Assembly: GCF_900289145.1 (NCBI RefSeq)
Contig: NZ_OKQO01000005.1
Location: forward strand, 186,001 to 250,000
Reading direction: 5' to 3'
Source: Neobittarella massiliensis (ex Bilen et al. 2018)
GTDB lineage: Bacteria; Bacillota; Clostridia; Oscillospirales; Ruminococcaceae
Length of the DNA stretch: 64,000 nt
A program made the position numbers and the translations under genes. Of this stretch, positions 1 through 9,252 are shown piece by piece. How positions within the stretch are numbered: position 1 is the stretch's first letter; the number at the start of each line of letters is the position of its first letter. The notes below the pieces were generated by a model, which worked only from the letters and a program-made list of their open reading frames with translations, was not told the DNA's origin and did no database searches.

Positions 1-569
1 TACGCCGCTTCGCGGCAGATGTGCCGGTAGCCCGCCGGGCTGTGGGCCATATAGCTGAGCCCGAGCCCGGCCAGCGCCTGCCGGCGGCAGGCGGCAAGCT
101 GCGGCGGCGGCAGCGGCGAGATCACTGCGGCGGGGCCGGACAGCTCGTCGGCCGCCAGACACAGCTGCCGCCGGGCGCCGTAGGTAGCGTAGCCAAAGCG
201 GGCGTAGTACTGAAAGAGGCTCTTTTCACCGGGGACCAGAAGGATGCCCGCGGCACCGGCCTGTGCGCTGCTCTGCCGGGCGGCTTTTAACAGCTGCCCC
301 ATGAGCCCCCGCCCCTGACAGCTGGGCAGTGTGGCGGCGGCGTAGAGGTAGTGCCAGCTCTGCGCCTGGCCGGTATGCACCAGCTGCACCGGCAACAGGT
401 AGAGCATGGCCACCGGCTGCCCCTCTTGCCGCCAGACCAGCGGGATACAGCTGTCAAACAGATCCTCTAAAAACAGGTCGATATAGCTGCTCTCGTCGCC
501 GAAGCAGGCCTGCCAGATGGTTTTAAGTGCGGGCCAGTCGGCCCGGGTGGCGGTATCGATCACCGGCAT
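1..569 (-). CDS. GNAT family N-acetyltransferase (3' end outside window)
   Basis: The reading frame opens with ATG at 567-569 (complement) and stays open to the window edge, so the C-terminus is missing. The N-terminal half has a GNAT layout: a start resembling VIDTATRADWPALKTIWQ, then a strand-turn followed by the acetyl-CoA loop CQGRGLMGQLLKAA near residues 88-101, and a later FQYYARFGYATYG segment typical of beta6/beta7. The fold transfers acetyl from acetyl-CoA to an amine; the substrate is not predictable. Its start overlaps the stop of the upstream DUF2156 gene as ATGA, so the two are probably translationally coupled and belong to the pcrA-tmk-DUF2156 transcription unit. The longer GNAT with an Eis-like C-terminal extension is possible but cannot be checked here. 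Confidence 0.8.
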   Translation of the reverse strand, partial: MPVIDTATRADWPALKTIWQACFGDESSYIDLFLEDLFDSCIPLVWRQEGQPVAMLYLLPVQLVHTGQAQSWHYLYAAATLPSCQGRGLMGQLLKAARQSSAQAGAAGILLVPGEKSLFQYYARFGYATYGARRQLCLAADELSGPAAVISPLPPPQLAACRRQALAGLGLSYMAHSPAGYRHICREAA

Positions 570-1474
570 CAGTCCTCCAGTGTCACGGTGTATTTTTCCA
601 GCAGCAGTTCGGGCTTGTAGGAGAGCTTGGCCTTACGCAACCCCTCCTCGCCCAGATCTTCCTCGCGGTTGATGAAGAGGAACTCGTCCTGCAGCGTTTT
701 GGCGAACTCGCGGTTGATCATGGGATAGGCACCGCGGTAGTCGCCAAAGGCCTTTTCGACATGAGTATCGAAATAGTCTTTGCTGATGGCGTGGCCGAAG
801 GTGAAGGCCACCACCTGGCCGTCGACCCGCAGGAGACCGCCGCGCAGGCCCAGCTGCTCGTAGTCGGCAAAGGCCTTTTTGACCGCGCAGTGCTCGATCT
901 GCAGGCTCTCGCTGGTGCTGCAGCCGTTTTGGCGACACCACTCCTCGTTCATGGCCAGACAGTCGGGGATGTTTTGGCGGGTGATGGGCTCGTAGGACCA
1001 GTTGTAGGTCTTTTCGAAAAAGGCGATGTGGTTGCGCTTGGAGTGCATTTTTTTGCCCGGCAGCGCCGCCAGCTTTGGTGCGGAGTAGACGTAATCGAAG
1101 TAGTCGCGATTGTTTTGCAGCTGGATATCGTCGCCGAAGAGCGCCCGCAGCAGAGACGCCTGCCGCTCGCCGGCGCCGTTGATGACGAACTTTTTGCCCA
1201 GCGCCCGGCAGTCTTCGCGCAGCAGGTCAAGCACCCGGCGCAGGGCGGTGAGGTCGTCGACTGCGGGGCCGGCGGGGAAATTGTAGATGGCGCTGTCGCC
1301 GTCGATCGAGCGGGAGACGAAGAACCCCTCGGCCTGGGTGTACTCGATGCCGTAGGCGCCCCACCACATGTAGATGTTGGAAAAGGCGTACTCACAGCTG
1401 CCGAAACCGGCGGCATAGAGCAGCGGTTCGGCCCATGACTGGTCCTCGAGAGCGGGCTTTTTAAATGTCAACAT
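569..1474 (-). CDS. DUF2156 / LPG-synthase C-terminal-like protein
   Basis: A 301-residue soluble protein matching the DUF2156 family, which is the GNAT-like catalytic fold of the C-terminal domain of lysyl-phosphatidylglycerol synthases without the membrane domain. Visible hallmarks are the N-terminal CEYAFSNIYMWW segment, the central SKRNHIAFFEKTY stretch, and the GQVVAFTFGHAIS and YPMINREFAKTL segments in the acyltransferase half. Members are usually annotated as uncharacterised aminoacyl or acyl transferases. The ATG at 1472-1474 follows a GAGGAG about 11 nt upstream. Its first 7 bases overlap the end of tmk and its stop overlaps the GNAT start, which supports one operon. The specific substrate is unknown. 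Confidence 0.85.
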   Translation of the reverse strand: MLTFKKPALEDQSWAEPLLYAAGFGSCEYAFSNIYMWWGAYGIEYTQAEGFFVSRSIDGDSAIYNFPAGPAVDDLTALRRVLDLLREDCRALGKKFVINGAGERQASLLRALFGDDIQLQNNRDYFDYVYSAPKLAALPGKKMHSKRNHIAFFEKTYNWSYEPITRQNIPDCLAMNEEWCRQNGCSTSESLQIEHCAVKKAFADYEQLGLRGGLLRVDGQVVAFTFGHAISKDYFDTHVEKAFGDYRGAYPMINREFAKTLQDEFLFINREEDLGEEGLRKAKLSYKPELLLEKYTVTLED

Positions 1475-2157
1475 ATAGAAATGATCTCCTCACATACTTT
1501 ACGGTATATCTCGCCGGCTATCTGCTCGATGGGATACGGCTCGGTGGCGCTGCTGCAGCGTATTTTGTGCCAGCCCAGCTTTTGGATGCAGAAATCTGCC
1601 GCCCGGCGGCAGTGGGTGAGATAGGCTACATCCTGTTCGTGGATATCTCTGTGGCCGCCGCCGGCGTAGCGCCGGTCCATCAGCTGCTGGGACACGGCCG
1701 GGTCCATATCGAGATACAGCACCAGGTCGGGCGCCGGGATCTGCATTTTGCAGAATTCCAGGTCGCACAGCCAGTCGAGGTAGGGCTGCCACTGGGGCGG
1801 GGGCAATTTGGCCAGCTGGTGCAGGGCGTTGGAGGTGGTGTAGCGGTCGCACAGCACCAGCCCCCCCTGCCGGTAGTGCGCCCCCCAGCTCTTGCGAAAG
1901 CTGGCAAAGCGGTCGACGGCAAAAAAGGTGGAGGCGGCATAGGCACCCACATCTTCGGGCTTTTGGCCGTAGGCGCCGGACAGATACTCCTCCAGCGCGC
2001 CGGCGGCGGGCTGACCGTAGCTGGGAAAGCTGACCTGCAAGAGCGGATGGCCGCCGCGCTGCAGGTTTTGGGCCAGCAGCGCCGTTTGGGTGGCCTTACC
2101 ACTGCCGTCGAGGCCCTCTATCACGATCAGTTTGCCCTGTTTTGATGGGTTTTGCAC
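1468..2157 (-). CDS. tmk: thymidylate kinase
   Basis: A 229-residue dTMP kinase that phosphorylates dTMP to dTDP in dTTP synthesis. The P-loop is IEGLDGSGKATQ near residues 13-24; the sequence GSGKAT replaces the commoner GAGKTT, a form I know from clostridial homologues. The DR(Y) signature CDRYTTSNALHQ and a lid-like DRRYAGGGHRDIHE follow. The start is GTG at 2155-2157 with a GGGGG SD. Slightly longer than the usual 205-215 residues because of an insertion before the lid. It lies 43 nt downstream of pcrA and overlaps the DUF2156 gene by 7 nt. Confidence 0.92.
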   Translation of the reverse strand: MQNPSKQGKLIVIEGLDGSGKATQTALLAQNLQRGGHPLLQVSFPSYGQPAAGALEEYLSGAYGQKPEDVGAYAASTFFAVDRFASFRKSWGAHYRQGGLVLCDRYTTSNALHQLAKLPPPQWQPYLDWLCDLEFCKMQIPAPDLVLYLDMDPAVSQQLMDRRYAGGGHRDIHEQDVAYLTHCRRAADFCIQKLGWHKIRCSSATEPYPIEQIAGEIYRKVCEEIISIC

Positions 2158-2200
2158 AGGTGTTTCCCCCTTGTGATGAAAGTTTTGCGCGCGGGTATCG

Positions 2201-4591
2201 CTAGTCGCTGAGCTTTTGCAGCTTGGCGAAGTTGGCCATGATCTTTTTGATGCCCACCTTGTCGAAGTCGACCTCCAGCAGCGTGTCGCCGCCCATGGGG
2301 GTCAGCGAGAGGATGGCGCCGGCACCGAACACCTTGTGGGCCACCTTGTCGCCCACCGCGTACTGGGCGCCGGTCTTTTTGGGGGCGGCCGGGGCCGGCT
2401 GGCGGCGGCCGCCGACGCCGATCTGACCGCCGCCGCGGGTGGAGGGCGAGGGGCCGAAGCGCACTGCCGACAGGTCGAGATGCATGGGCTCGGGGGCCCC
2501 CTGTACCTCGAGATACTCGTCGGGGATCTCGGCTAAAAAGCGGGAGGCCGGGTTGCGCTGGGTGGCGCCGAACAGCATGCGCTGCTTGGTGTTGAGCAGG
2601 TACAGCCGCTCTTTGGCGCGGGTGATGCCTACGTAGGCCAGGCGGCGCTCCTCCTCCAGCTCCTCGGAGGAGTACATGGACTGGCGGCCGGGGAAGATGC
2701 CGTCTTCCATGCCGGCGATGAACACGTTTTTAAACTCCAGCCCCTTGGCCGCATGCATGGTCATGAGCACCACGCTGTCGGCCTCGGCATCGAAATTGTC
2801 GATGTCGGTGATGAGGGCGATCTCCTCTAAAAACTCCTGCAGCGAGGGCTCCTCGGCCGACTGCTCGTACTTGACTACGTTGGAGACGAACTCCTCGATA
2901 TTCTCGAGCCGGGTCTCGCCCTCGAAACCCTGGGCGCGCAGAGCGGCGATATAGCCGGTGTCCTCGAGCATTTGGCGGGTGAGGTCGGCCAGGCTCAGCT
3001 GGTCTTTTTGGGCGATGAGCGCGTCGAACATGTCGGTAAAGGCGCGGATGCCTTTGCCGCGGCTGGCGATGGCCGGGTAGTCGTAGGCGTGCTGCAGTAC
3101 CTCGTACAGGGGCAGGCCCAGACCGCTGGCGATCTGCTCGGCTTTGGCCAGGGTGGCCCCGCCGATGCCGCGCTTGGGTTCGTTGATGATACGGCGCAGG
3201 CGGATGGTATCGGCCGGGTTTTGGATGACGCTGAGATAGGCGACGGTATCCTTGATCTCTTTGCGGTCGAAAAAGCGCAGGCCGCCAATGATCTTATAGG
3301 GGATGCCGGCGCGGGCGAAGTAGCGCTCGATGGCGTTTGACTGGGCGTTCATGCGGTAGAGGATGGCGTGGTCGCCGTAGCGGCAGCCCTCCTCGGAGAC
3401 GTTTTTCTCGATGGTGTCGCCGATGAACTCGGCCTCTCCGAACTCGTCGCGGGCGGTGTAGACGGTGATCTTGGCCCCGGCGCCGGCGCTGGTCCAGAGA
3501 TTTTTTCCTTTGCGGGCGGTGTTGTTTTGAATGACCTGGTTGGCCGCGCTGAGGATGTTTTGGGTGGAGCGGTAGTTCTGCTCGAGCCGGATGACGGTGG
3601 CGCCGGGGAAGGTCTGCTCGAAGTTTAAGATATTTTCGATGGTGGCGCCGCGAAATTTGTAGATGGACTGGTCGTCGTCGCCCACCACGCAGAGGTTTTG
3701 GTGGCCGGCGGCCAGCAGGCGCACCAGCTCGAACTGGACGCGGTTGGTGTCTTGATACTCGTCGACCAGCACGTAGCGGTAGCGGTCCTGGTAGTAGCTG
3801 CGCACCTGCTCGTCGGCCTGCAGGATGCGCACCGTGTGGTAGATGATGTCGTCGAAATCCACCGCGTTGGCGGCTTTGAGCGCCTTTTGGTAGCGCTGGT
3901 AGATCTTGGCGATGGTGCGCTCTTTAAAGTCGGCGTGGTCGCGGGCGGCGTTCTCCTCCGGGTCGACCATGCTGTCTTTCAGGCGGCCGATGGCCGACAG
4001 CACCGACTTGGGGGGGAACATCTTGTCGTCGATCTGCAGTTCGCGGAGCACTGTTTTGAGCAGGCGCACGGCGTCGTCGGTGTCGTAGATGGTGAAGTTG
4101 GAGGTAAAGCCCAGCCGGTCGATACAGCGGCGCAGGATGCGCACACAGGCCGAGTGGAAGGTGCTGGCCTGAATGTCGGCCGCGGCGTCGCCCACCATGG
4201 AAAAAAGGCGCTCTTTGAGCTCGCCGGCGGCCTTGTTGGTAAAGGTGATGGCCAAAATGTTCCAGGGGCGGGGGGCGGATACCGGCAGCAGGTCGGCGGT
4301 GGACTGGGGCAGCTGGGCGCCGCTGGCTATGGCCGCCTGCAGGGCGTCGATATCCTGCTGGGTGGGGGTGCCGTACACTTCTTCGGCGTGATAGGCGCGG
4401 CCAAAGGCGACCAGATTGGCCACCCGGTTGACCAGCACGGTGGTTTTGCCGCTGCCGGCACCGGCCAGGATGAGCACCGGGCCGTCGGTCTGCAGGACGG
4501 CTTGTCGCTGCATGTCGTTGAGGGAGGAAAAGCGGCTCGCGATATAATCGCGCCGCAATTTTACAAACTGCTCTTTGAGTGGTTGAGCCAT
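2201..4591 (-). CDS. pcrA: UvrD/PcrA-type ATP-dependent DNA helicase
   Basis: A superfamily 1A 3'-5' DNA helicase of about 796 residues. Motif I is LAGAGSGKTT near residue 45, motif II is VDEYQDTNRVQ, followed by VGDDDQSIYKFRGA, QNYRST, TMHAAKGLEF and VGITRAKERLYLL, all the expected motifs in order. The C-terminus ends in the small Tudor-like domain seen in PcrA (VGDKVAHKVFGAGAI), which binds RNA polymerase in characterised homologues. PcrA removes Rep/RecA filaments and works in repair and replication-transcription conflicts. A TTG codon 18 nt upstream is in frame, but the ATG at 4589-4591 sits about 12 nt after a GGAG and is preferred. First gene of the run leading to tmk. Confidence 0.93.
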   Translation of the reverse strand: MAQPLKEQFVKLRRDYIASRFSSLNDMQRQAVLQTDGPVLILAGAGSGKTTVLVNRVANLVAFGRAYHAEEVYGTPTQQDIDALQAAIASGAQLPQSTADLLPVSAPRPWNILAITFTNKAAGELKERLFSMVGDAAADIQASTFHSACVRILRRCIDRLGFTSNFTIYDTDDAVRLLKTVLRELQIDDKMFPPKSVLSAIGRLKDSMVDPEENAARDHADFKERTIAKIYQRYQKALKAANAVDFDDIIYHTVRILQADEQVRSYYQDRYRYVLVDEYQDTNRVQFELVRLLAAGHQNLCVVGDDDQSIYKFRGATIENILNFEQTFPGATVIRLEQNYRSTQNILSAANQVIQNNTARKGKNLWTSAGAGAKITVYTARDEFGEAEFIGDTIEKNVSEEGCRYGDHAILYRMNAQSNAIERYFARAGIPYKIIGGLRFFDRKEIKDTVAYLSVIQNPADTIRLRRIINEPKRGIGGATLAKAEQIASGLGLPLYEVLQHAYDYPAIASRGKGIRAFTDMFDALIAQKDQLSLADLTRQMLEDTGYIAALRAQGFEGETRLENIEEFVSNVVKYEQSAEEPSLQEFLEEIALITDIDNFDAEADSVVLMTMHAAKGLEFKNVFIAGMEDGIFPGRQSMYSSEELEEERRLAYVGITRAKERLYLLNTKQRMLFGATQRNPASRFLAEIPDEYLEVQGAPEPMHLDLSAVRFGPSPSTRGGGQIGVGGRRQPAPAAPKKTGAQYAVGDKVAHKVFGAGAILSLTPMGGDTLLEVDFDKVGIKKIMANFAKLQKLSD

Positions 4592-5077
4592 AGGATAACG
4601 CGTCTCCAATCATATGTAGTCCCGCGCGGGGCGAGGCGGGCAGGCCGGCGCAGGGGCGACTTTGCGGGGGCCCCAAAGGGCCCCCGGCAAGAGATCGCAG
4701 TCTATTTACATTTTACCACATGCCCCGCCTTTTTAAAAGTGTCGCCGGCAAAACAGGACCTTAGCGCCGTGTTGGCAGACCCGATCACCGCCGGGCAGAA
4801 AACTCTTTTAAGGCGCCGGCAAACGGCACTGCCAAGCGGATGGACGGCTTTTTGGCCCGCGCCGGGCGGCGGCTGCGCGCGGGGCGAAGCGGCTGTTTTA
4901 AAATGCACCTTTTTTCTCTGGCTTGGGCGGCAAAATGGGGCCGGGTGCAGGTAGATTTATCCCCGATTACCGCTCCCCTGCCGCCGCAGTACATTTTTGT
5001 AAAGACAGACAGCGGCGGCCGCCACCGCAGCGAGCGGCAGCGGCCGCCGAGTGGGCGCACCGGGCTTTGTCGTCACC
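4592..5077. other. intergenic stretch without a supported gene
   Basis: About 490 bases between pcrA and the nucleotidyltransferase gene. Short open frames exist on both strands but none has an SD-start combination or recognisable protein content. The pcrA promoter should lie here; I did not find a convincing -35/-10 pair. No repeat or strong hairpin was noticed. Confidence 0.5.
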
Positions 5078-5905
5078 TTATCCCCGGGCGCACAGTGCGC
5101 ACACCTGCCGGTGCAGCTGCGCGGCTATATCGAAGGAGGGGGCGATATTTTGCGGGTCTACCGTTAGGATGGCCGACAGGGCGGACGCCAGGCCGGGCGG
5201 GACCGGGGCGCCGCTGTGCAGCAGGCGCTGAAGACTGCCTTTTTCGTTTAGGCAGTAGAGGCCGGCGGCGGCATACAGCGCCTGCAGCAGACAGTTGGCG
5301 GTGCGGTAGAGAGAGCCGACGGCATAGAGGTGGTCGCCTTTGGCGATCGCTTTTTGCCCGCAGGTGAGGGAAAAATCGCTCTCCCAGAGAAACTTTTCGA
5401 CGGCGGCTTTTTGATAGCGGGGCGGGAAGGTGCGCAGCTGATCTTTGAGCTGCTGCAGCGCGGGGGTATTTTGCCGCAGCGGGCGGCAGTGGTATACCTC
5501 CCCCATGTAGATGGCATTTACAAAACCGAAGGGATGGCCGCACTGATAGTCGATGGTGATGTGCCCGGCGATACAGTCCTGTATACAGCGGGCGACTTGG
5601 GCGGTGTCGCGAAAGAGGATATCGACCGGGACGCCGCCCACCGTGAGCCAGCCGCCGCCGTTTATCCGGGGGCCCCAGGCACCCAGACCGGTGATACAGT
5701 CGGGGCGGTGGGCGTCGTCGAGGGCGGTGGCGGCACGGGAAAAGGCGGGCAGGTCGAGGGCGGCGGTGTAGTAGACGCCGATATCGATATCGGAGCCGGG
5801 GCCGGCGGTACCGGTGGCACGGGAGCCGCCCAGCACCACGGCGTCGATACCGGCGACCGGGGCCAGCGCGGCGGTGATGGTATTTATGATCTCGCTTATC
5901 TGCAT
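5078..5905 (-). CDS. nucleotidyltransferase-fold protein (DUF4037/aminoglycoside-NTase-like)
   Basis: A 275-residue protein with the polymerase-beta nucleotidyltransferase signature: LGGSRATG, then GSDIDIGVYY near residue 45, and a third acidic strand VPVDILFRD. This is the metal-binding D-x-D plus distal D arrangement used for nucleotide transfer to small molecules or proteins. The C-terminal half is helical, as in antibiotic adenylyltransferases and DUF4037 proteins. The ATG at 5903-5905 is chosen because GAGGTG stands 6 nt before it; a GTG three codons earlier overlaps that SD. It lies downstream of the terminator at 5945-5977, so it is probably transcribed separately from the decarboxylase genes. 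Substrate unknown. Confidence 0.75.
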   Translation of the reverse strand: MQISEIINTITAALAPVAGIDAVVLGGSRATGTAGPGSDIDIGVYYTAALDLPAFSRAATALDDAHRPDCITGLGAWGPRINGGGWLTVGGVPVDILFRDTAQVARCIQDCIAGHITIDYQCGHPFGFVNAIYMGEVYHCRPLRQNTPALQQLKDQLRTFPPRYQKAAVEKFLWESDFSLTCGQKAIAKGDHLYAVGSLYRTANCLLQALYAAAGLYCLNEKGSLQRLLHSGAPVPPGLASALSAILTVDPQNIAPSFDIAAQLHRQVCALCARG

Positions 5906-5944
5906 GAAAGACACCTCGCTTTTTATTTGGTGTGGCGGGCGGAT

Positions 5945-5977
5945 AAAAAGGCAGGGGCCCGCGGGCCCCTGCCTTTT
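5945..5977 (-). terminator. rho-independent terminator after oadB-like gene
   Basis: A 24-base perfect palindromic stem (5950-5973, GC-rich, centre CGCG) is followed on the minus strand by a five-base T run. It stands 20 bases after the stop of the decarboxylase beta subunit. Confidence 0.9.
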
Positions 5978-5997
5978 AAGATGCGATTATGTAGCTT

Positions 5998-7128
5998 TTA
6001 TCGACAGATGTTGATGAGCACGCCGGCCGCGACCGCCGAGCCGATAACACCGGCCACGTTGGGGCCCATGGCGTGCATGAGCAGGAAGTTGGCGGGGTTA
6101 TACTGCTGGCCGACCTTCTGCGAGACACGGGCGGCCATGGGGACTGCCGAAACACCGGCCGAGCCGATGAGGGGGTTGATCTTGCCGCCGGTGACCAGGT
6201 ACATGAGCTTGCCCAGCAGCACGCCGCAGGCAGTGCCCACGCAGAAAGCGATGAGGCCCAGGGCGATGATCTTTAAGGTCTCGGGGCTTAAGAAGCGGTC
6301 GCCGGTGGCGGTGGCGCCGACCGAGACGCCCAGGAAGATGGTGATGATGTTCATCAGTTCGTTTTGCGCGGTCTTGACCAGACGGTCGACCACGCCGCTC
6401 TCGCGCATGAGGTTACCCAGCATGAGCATGCCGACCAGCGGGGCGGCATCGGGCACCAGGAAGGAGACGATGATGGTGACCATGATGGGGAAGATGACCT
6501 TCTCGGTCTTGGAGACCGGGCGCAGAGTATCCATGACCACCATGCGCTCTTTTTGGGTGGTGAGCGCCTTCATGATGGGCGGCTGGATGATGGGGACCAG
6601 CGCCATGTAGGAGTAGGCGGCGATGGCGATGGCGCCCAGCAGCTCGGGGGCCAGTTTGCTGGTGACGAAGATGGCAGTGGGGCCGTCAGCGCCGCCGATG
6701 ATGCCGATGGCACCGGCCTGTTTGGGCGTAAAGCCCAGCAGGGTGGCACCGATGAAGGTGAAGAAGATACCGCCCTGTGCCGCGGCGCCCAAAAGGAAGC
6801 TCTTGGGGTTGGCGATGAGGGGGGCAAAGTCGGTCATACAGCCGATACCGAGGAAGATAAGGGGCGGGTAAATGCCCATCTTAACGCCCTGATACAGGTA
6901 GTAGATAAGGCTGCCCTCGGCGTGGGAGGACAGGTTGGCGACGGGGATGTTGGCCAGCAGCATGCCAAATGCGATAGGCAAAAGCAGCAGCGGCTCGAAG
7001 CCCTTGACGATGGCCAGGTAGAGCAGCACACAGGCGATGGCGATCATCAAGAGATTTTGCCACGGGCAGTTGGCAAAGCCCGAGGACATGATGATACCTT
7101 TTACAGTATCGAGAAACTGTTGAAACAT
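5998..7128 (-). CDS. Na+-translocating decarboxylase beta subunit (OadB/GcdB/MmdB family)
   Basis: A 376-residue polytopic membrane protein with the family signature [20 protein letters not shown], where the Asp of GGADGPT is the Na+/H+-handling residue in studied oxaloacetate and glutaconyl-CoA decarboxylases. Many hydrophobic segments and a second conserved block around [15 protein letters not shown] agree with the family. The subunit decarboxylates carboxybiotin and exports two Na+ per turnover. It follows the small OadG-type gene by 29 nt in one transcript ending at 5945-5977. The carboxyltransferase and biotin-carrier subunits that define the substrate are absent, so oxaloacetate, methylmalonyl-CoA and glutaconyl-CoA cannot be separated. 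Confidence 0.9.
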   Translation of the reverse strand: MFQQFLDTVKGIIMSSGFANCPWQNLLMIAIACVLLYLAIVKGFEPLLLLPIAFGMLLANIPVANLSSHAEGSLIYYLYQGVKMGIYPPLIFLGIGCMTDFAPLIANPKSFLLGAAAQGGIFFTFIGATLLGFTPKQAGAIGIIGGADGPTAIFVTSKLAPELLGAIAIAAYSYMALVPIIQPPIMKALTTQKERMVVMDTLRPVSKTEKVIFPIMVTIIVSFLVPDAAPLVGMLMLGNLMRESGVVDRLVKTAQNELMNIITIFLGVSVGATATGDRFLSPETLKIIALGLIAFCVGTACGVLLGKLMYLVTGGKINPLIGSAGVSAVPMAARVSQKVGQQYNPANFLLMHAMGPNVAGVIGSAVAAGVLINICR

Positions 7129-7157
7129 GTCACATTTCCTCTCTCTTTAGATAGATT

Positions 7158-7520
7158 TTAAAAGGGGCGGGTGTTCTCGATGATGCCTGCAGTGCTCCAG
7201 GCCGGACGGCGGCCGGATTTCTGGCGGCGGATGCTCTTGACCTTGAAGGGCTTGCCGCCCATCATCATGGCCACGGCGGCGGAAATGGCGGCGACGACCC
7301 CTTCGGGAACGCCGTCGCTTGCGGCCGCCTGCTGTACCGGGGCGGCGGGTCTGGCGGCGGGGGCAGCCGGTTTTTGCGGGGCGGGCGCCGCGTCTTTTTT
7401 GGACCCTCCGCCGATACCACCCACGATCTTGCCCAGCAGCCAGATGCACAGGGTGAGGAATATCAGCGCAGCGAACACGACGACCATACCGGTGATCGTT
7501 ACGAGTAGTGCAAATTCCAT
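7158..7520 (-). CDS. OadG-family small subunit of a Na+-translocating decarboxylase
   Basis: A 120-residue protein with one N-terminal membrane helix (residues 5-30), an Ala/Pro-rich linker (residues 45-66), and a conserved tail in which VAAISAAVAMMMGG is followed by basic residues and W-x2-AG. This matches the OadG/MmdD group that anchors and assembles the decarboxylase complex. ATG with AAGGAG 9 nt upstream. It is the first gene of the two-gene unit driven from the promoter at 7586-7614. Confidence 0.85.
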   Translation of the reverse strand: MEFALLVTITGMVVVFAALIFLTLCIWLLGKIVGGIGGGSKKDAAPAPQKPAAPAARPAAPVQQAAASDGVPEGVVAAISAAVAMMMGGKPFKVKSIRRQKSGRRPAWSTAGIIENTRPF

Positions 7521-7585
7521 CTCTCTATCTCCTTAACCTTGTAATATATGAAAGGGGAAAAGCGGCCCCCATTCCAATCCACCAT

Positions 7586-7614
7586 ATTATAGCGCATTTT
7601 TTTTGCTTTTACAA
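7586..7614 (-). promoter_or_regulatory. sigma-A promoter of the oadG-oadB unit
   Basis: Minus-strand TTGTAA (7609-7614), 17-base spacer, TATAAT (7586-7591), about 66 bases before the OadG-family start codon. Confidence 0.7.
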
Positions 7615-8226
7615 TGACTCGTGAACAGTTTTTGTACGGGCGATAAAGATTATTTGAACAAACGCGGTGGGTACGGCTTGTGCAATCGGTATGCTTTTTT
7701 AGAAAAAAGAGGGGCAGGAGTTGGGGGCGAGCGGTGGGGGGCGCTGCCGCGGCCGCAAGATGGCGGGCGGCGATGTGGGGGCAGATGTTGGGGAAATATT
7801 AGGGTGGTGTTGAGGTGGTGTTGGAAAGCGTTTTTGGGGGGCAGCGGGGCGGCACGGCTGTTCATTTTGAGGGGGGCACCGGGTGCGGCACGGCGGGAGT
7901 TTGGGTGGGCGGGTACCGGGTACGGCGGACGGTGAGGTGCACAGAGGGCGGGGGTCTCCCCTGCTCTGGACCCGATGTATGGCCGGCGGCGGCTATAGAG
8001 TGGGGACGTGAGGTGTTTGTGCGAACCGGGGACAGTGCCACCGCGTTTTGGGGGATATCGGGCGGCGGGAGACGGGCAAGGAGCGGGGTGCTCCTCCCCT
8101 GCCCCGGCCGGCCGATAATGTGGGACCGGCCGGGTTGCCCTGCGGGTAAAAATGTGGTACTGTAAGGAAAAATCGGGTGGGCCGCGGGGCGAGCGGCACC
8201 GCTGTATTTTAAAAGAGGTGACTATC
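7615..8226. other. intergenic G-rich strand-biased stretch
   Basis: About 600 bases between the OadG-family promoter and mscS. The plus strand is strikingly G-rich with many GGGG runs (about 7720-8150), so long stop-poor frames occur on the minus strand, but their proteins are Pro/Arg/Ala low complexity and have no SD. I see no supported gene. A short block resembling the 18607-20187 repeat (GGTCTCCCCT near 7950) suggests possible distant relation only. Confidence 0.5.
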
Positions 8227-9156
8227 GTGACGCGTTTGCTGTATATGTTGGCGGCGACTTCGTCGGGCTCGTCTTCTTCGAGCGCGCTGGAGATACCGGA
8301 GGAGATCAAGGACCCGAGCGGGGCGGTGACCGCCGACAGCCTGTTTCGCTTTTTAAAGGAGCACCTGCCGGCTATCTTGACCGCGCTGGCCATCATCGTC
8401 GTCGGCTATATCGTGATGAAGGTGGCGCTGTCGTTCTTTGAAAAAGTGCTGCAGCGCTCGAAATTGCAGCCTTCGTTTCACCGCTTTTTCGTCTCGGCCA
8501 TCAAGCTGGTGTTCTGGCTGCTCATCCTGTTTACGGCCGGCGGCTCGCTGGGCATTGACCTGTCGAGCTTTTTGGCGGTGTTCAGCGTGGCCGGACTGGC
8601 GATCTCGCTGGCGGTAAAGGACAGCCTGACCGATGTGGCCGGCGGGCTGCAGATCCTGTTTGCCAAGCCGTTTGCGGTGGGCGACTTTGTGGAGCTGGAC
8701 GGCATCAGCGGCACGGTGCAGGAGATCGGCATCGTGTATACCAAGCTCTCGACCATCGACAACCGCGGTATCTACCTGCCCAACAGCCAGGTCTCCTCCT
8801 CGAAGATCATCAACTGCTCCTCGGAGACCATGCGCATGCTGGATCTGCGCATCCCCATCCGCTACGACGACGACTACCAGCTGGCCAAAGACCTGCTGCA
8901 CCAGATCGTGTACGCCGATGAAAAGGCCTACAAAGACCCCGCCCCGCTGATACGGGTGGGCGAGTACGGCGACACCAGCCTAAATATTTTGCTGCGGGTA
9001 TGGGCGGCGCCAGACGACCTGTACCCGCTGAAATACGACCTGCTGGAGCACATCAAGACCGCTTTTGACAGCGCCGGACTGCACCTGGGCAAAGGACAGC
9101 TGCAGATCGCGCTGGACGATAGCGCCGGCACCGTGAAAAAGCGGCTGGCCCCTTAG
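8227..9156 (+). CDS. mscS: MscS family mechanosensitive ion channel
   Basis: A 309-residue small-conductance mechanosensitive channel that releases solutes on osmotic downshock. Three hydrophobic segments lie near residues 45-67, 84-105 and 112-132; the third is the pore helix with the AGLAISLAVKDSLTDVAGG pattern. The beta domain begins with PFAVGDFVELDGISGTVQEIG and the YLPNSQV motif, both diagnostic. I use GTG at 8227 because AGAGGTG ends 6 nt before it; an ATG 25 codons upstream has weaker support. The N-terminal Ser-rich tract GSSSSS is unusual. Ends before the bidirectional hairpin at 9204-9252. Confidence 0.92.
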   Translation: MTRLLYMLAATSSGSSSSSALEIPEEIKDPSGAVTADSLFRFLKEHLPAILTALAIIVVGYIVMKVALSFFEKVLQRSKLQPSFHRFFVSAIKLVFWLLILFTAGGSLGIDLSSFLAVFSVAGLAISLAVKDSLTDVAGGLQILFAKPFAVGDFVELDGISGTVQEIGIVYTKLSTIDNRGIYLPNSQVSSSKIINCSSETMRMLDLRIPIRYDDDYQLAKDLLHQIVYADEKAYKDPAPLIRVGEYGDTSLNILLRVWAAPDDLYPLKYDLLEHIKTAFDSAGLHLGKGQLQIALDDSAGTVKKRLAP

Positions 9157-9203
9157 GCGGCGGGCGGGGCCGCTGCCTTGTCTAGGGGAACACGAGCACT
9201 TAT

Positions 9204-9252
9204 AAAAGAGAGCGGACGAGCGCCCAAATAGGGGCACTGTCCGCTCTCTTTT
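9204..9252. terminator. bidirectional terminator between mscS and the PEBP gene
   Basis: Arms 9204-9217 and 9239-9252 pair over 14 bases (AAAAGAGAGCGGAC with its complement), giving A runs and T runs on both strands between two convergent genes. Confidence 0.9.

Noticed and set aside
4702-4908. Minus-strand open frame between pcrA and the nucleotidyltransferase
   Set aside because: Without SD, no recognisable domain.
7650-8396. Minus-strand frame of about 248 codons overlapping mscS
   Set aside because: Overlaps a strongly supported gene, Arg/Pro-rich, no SD.
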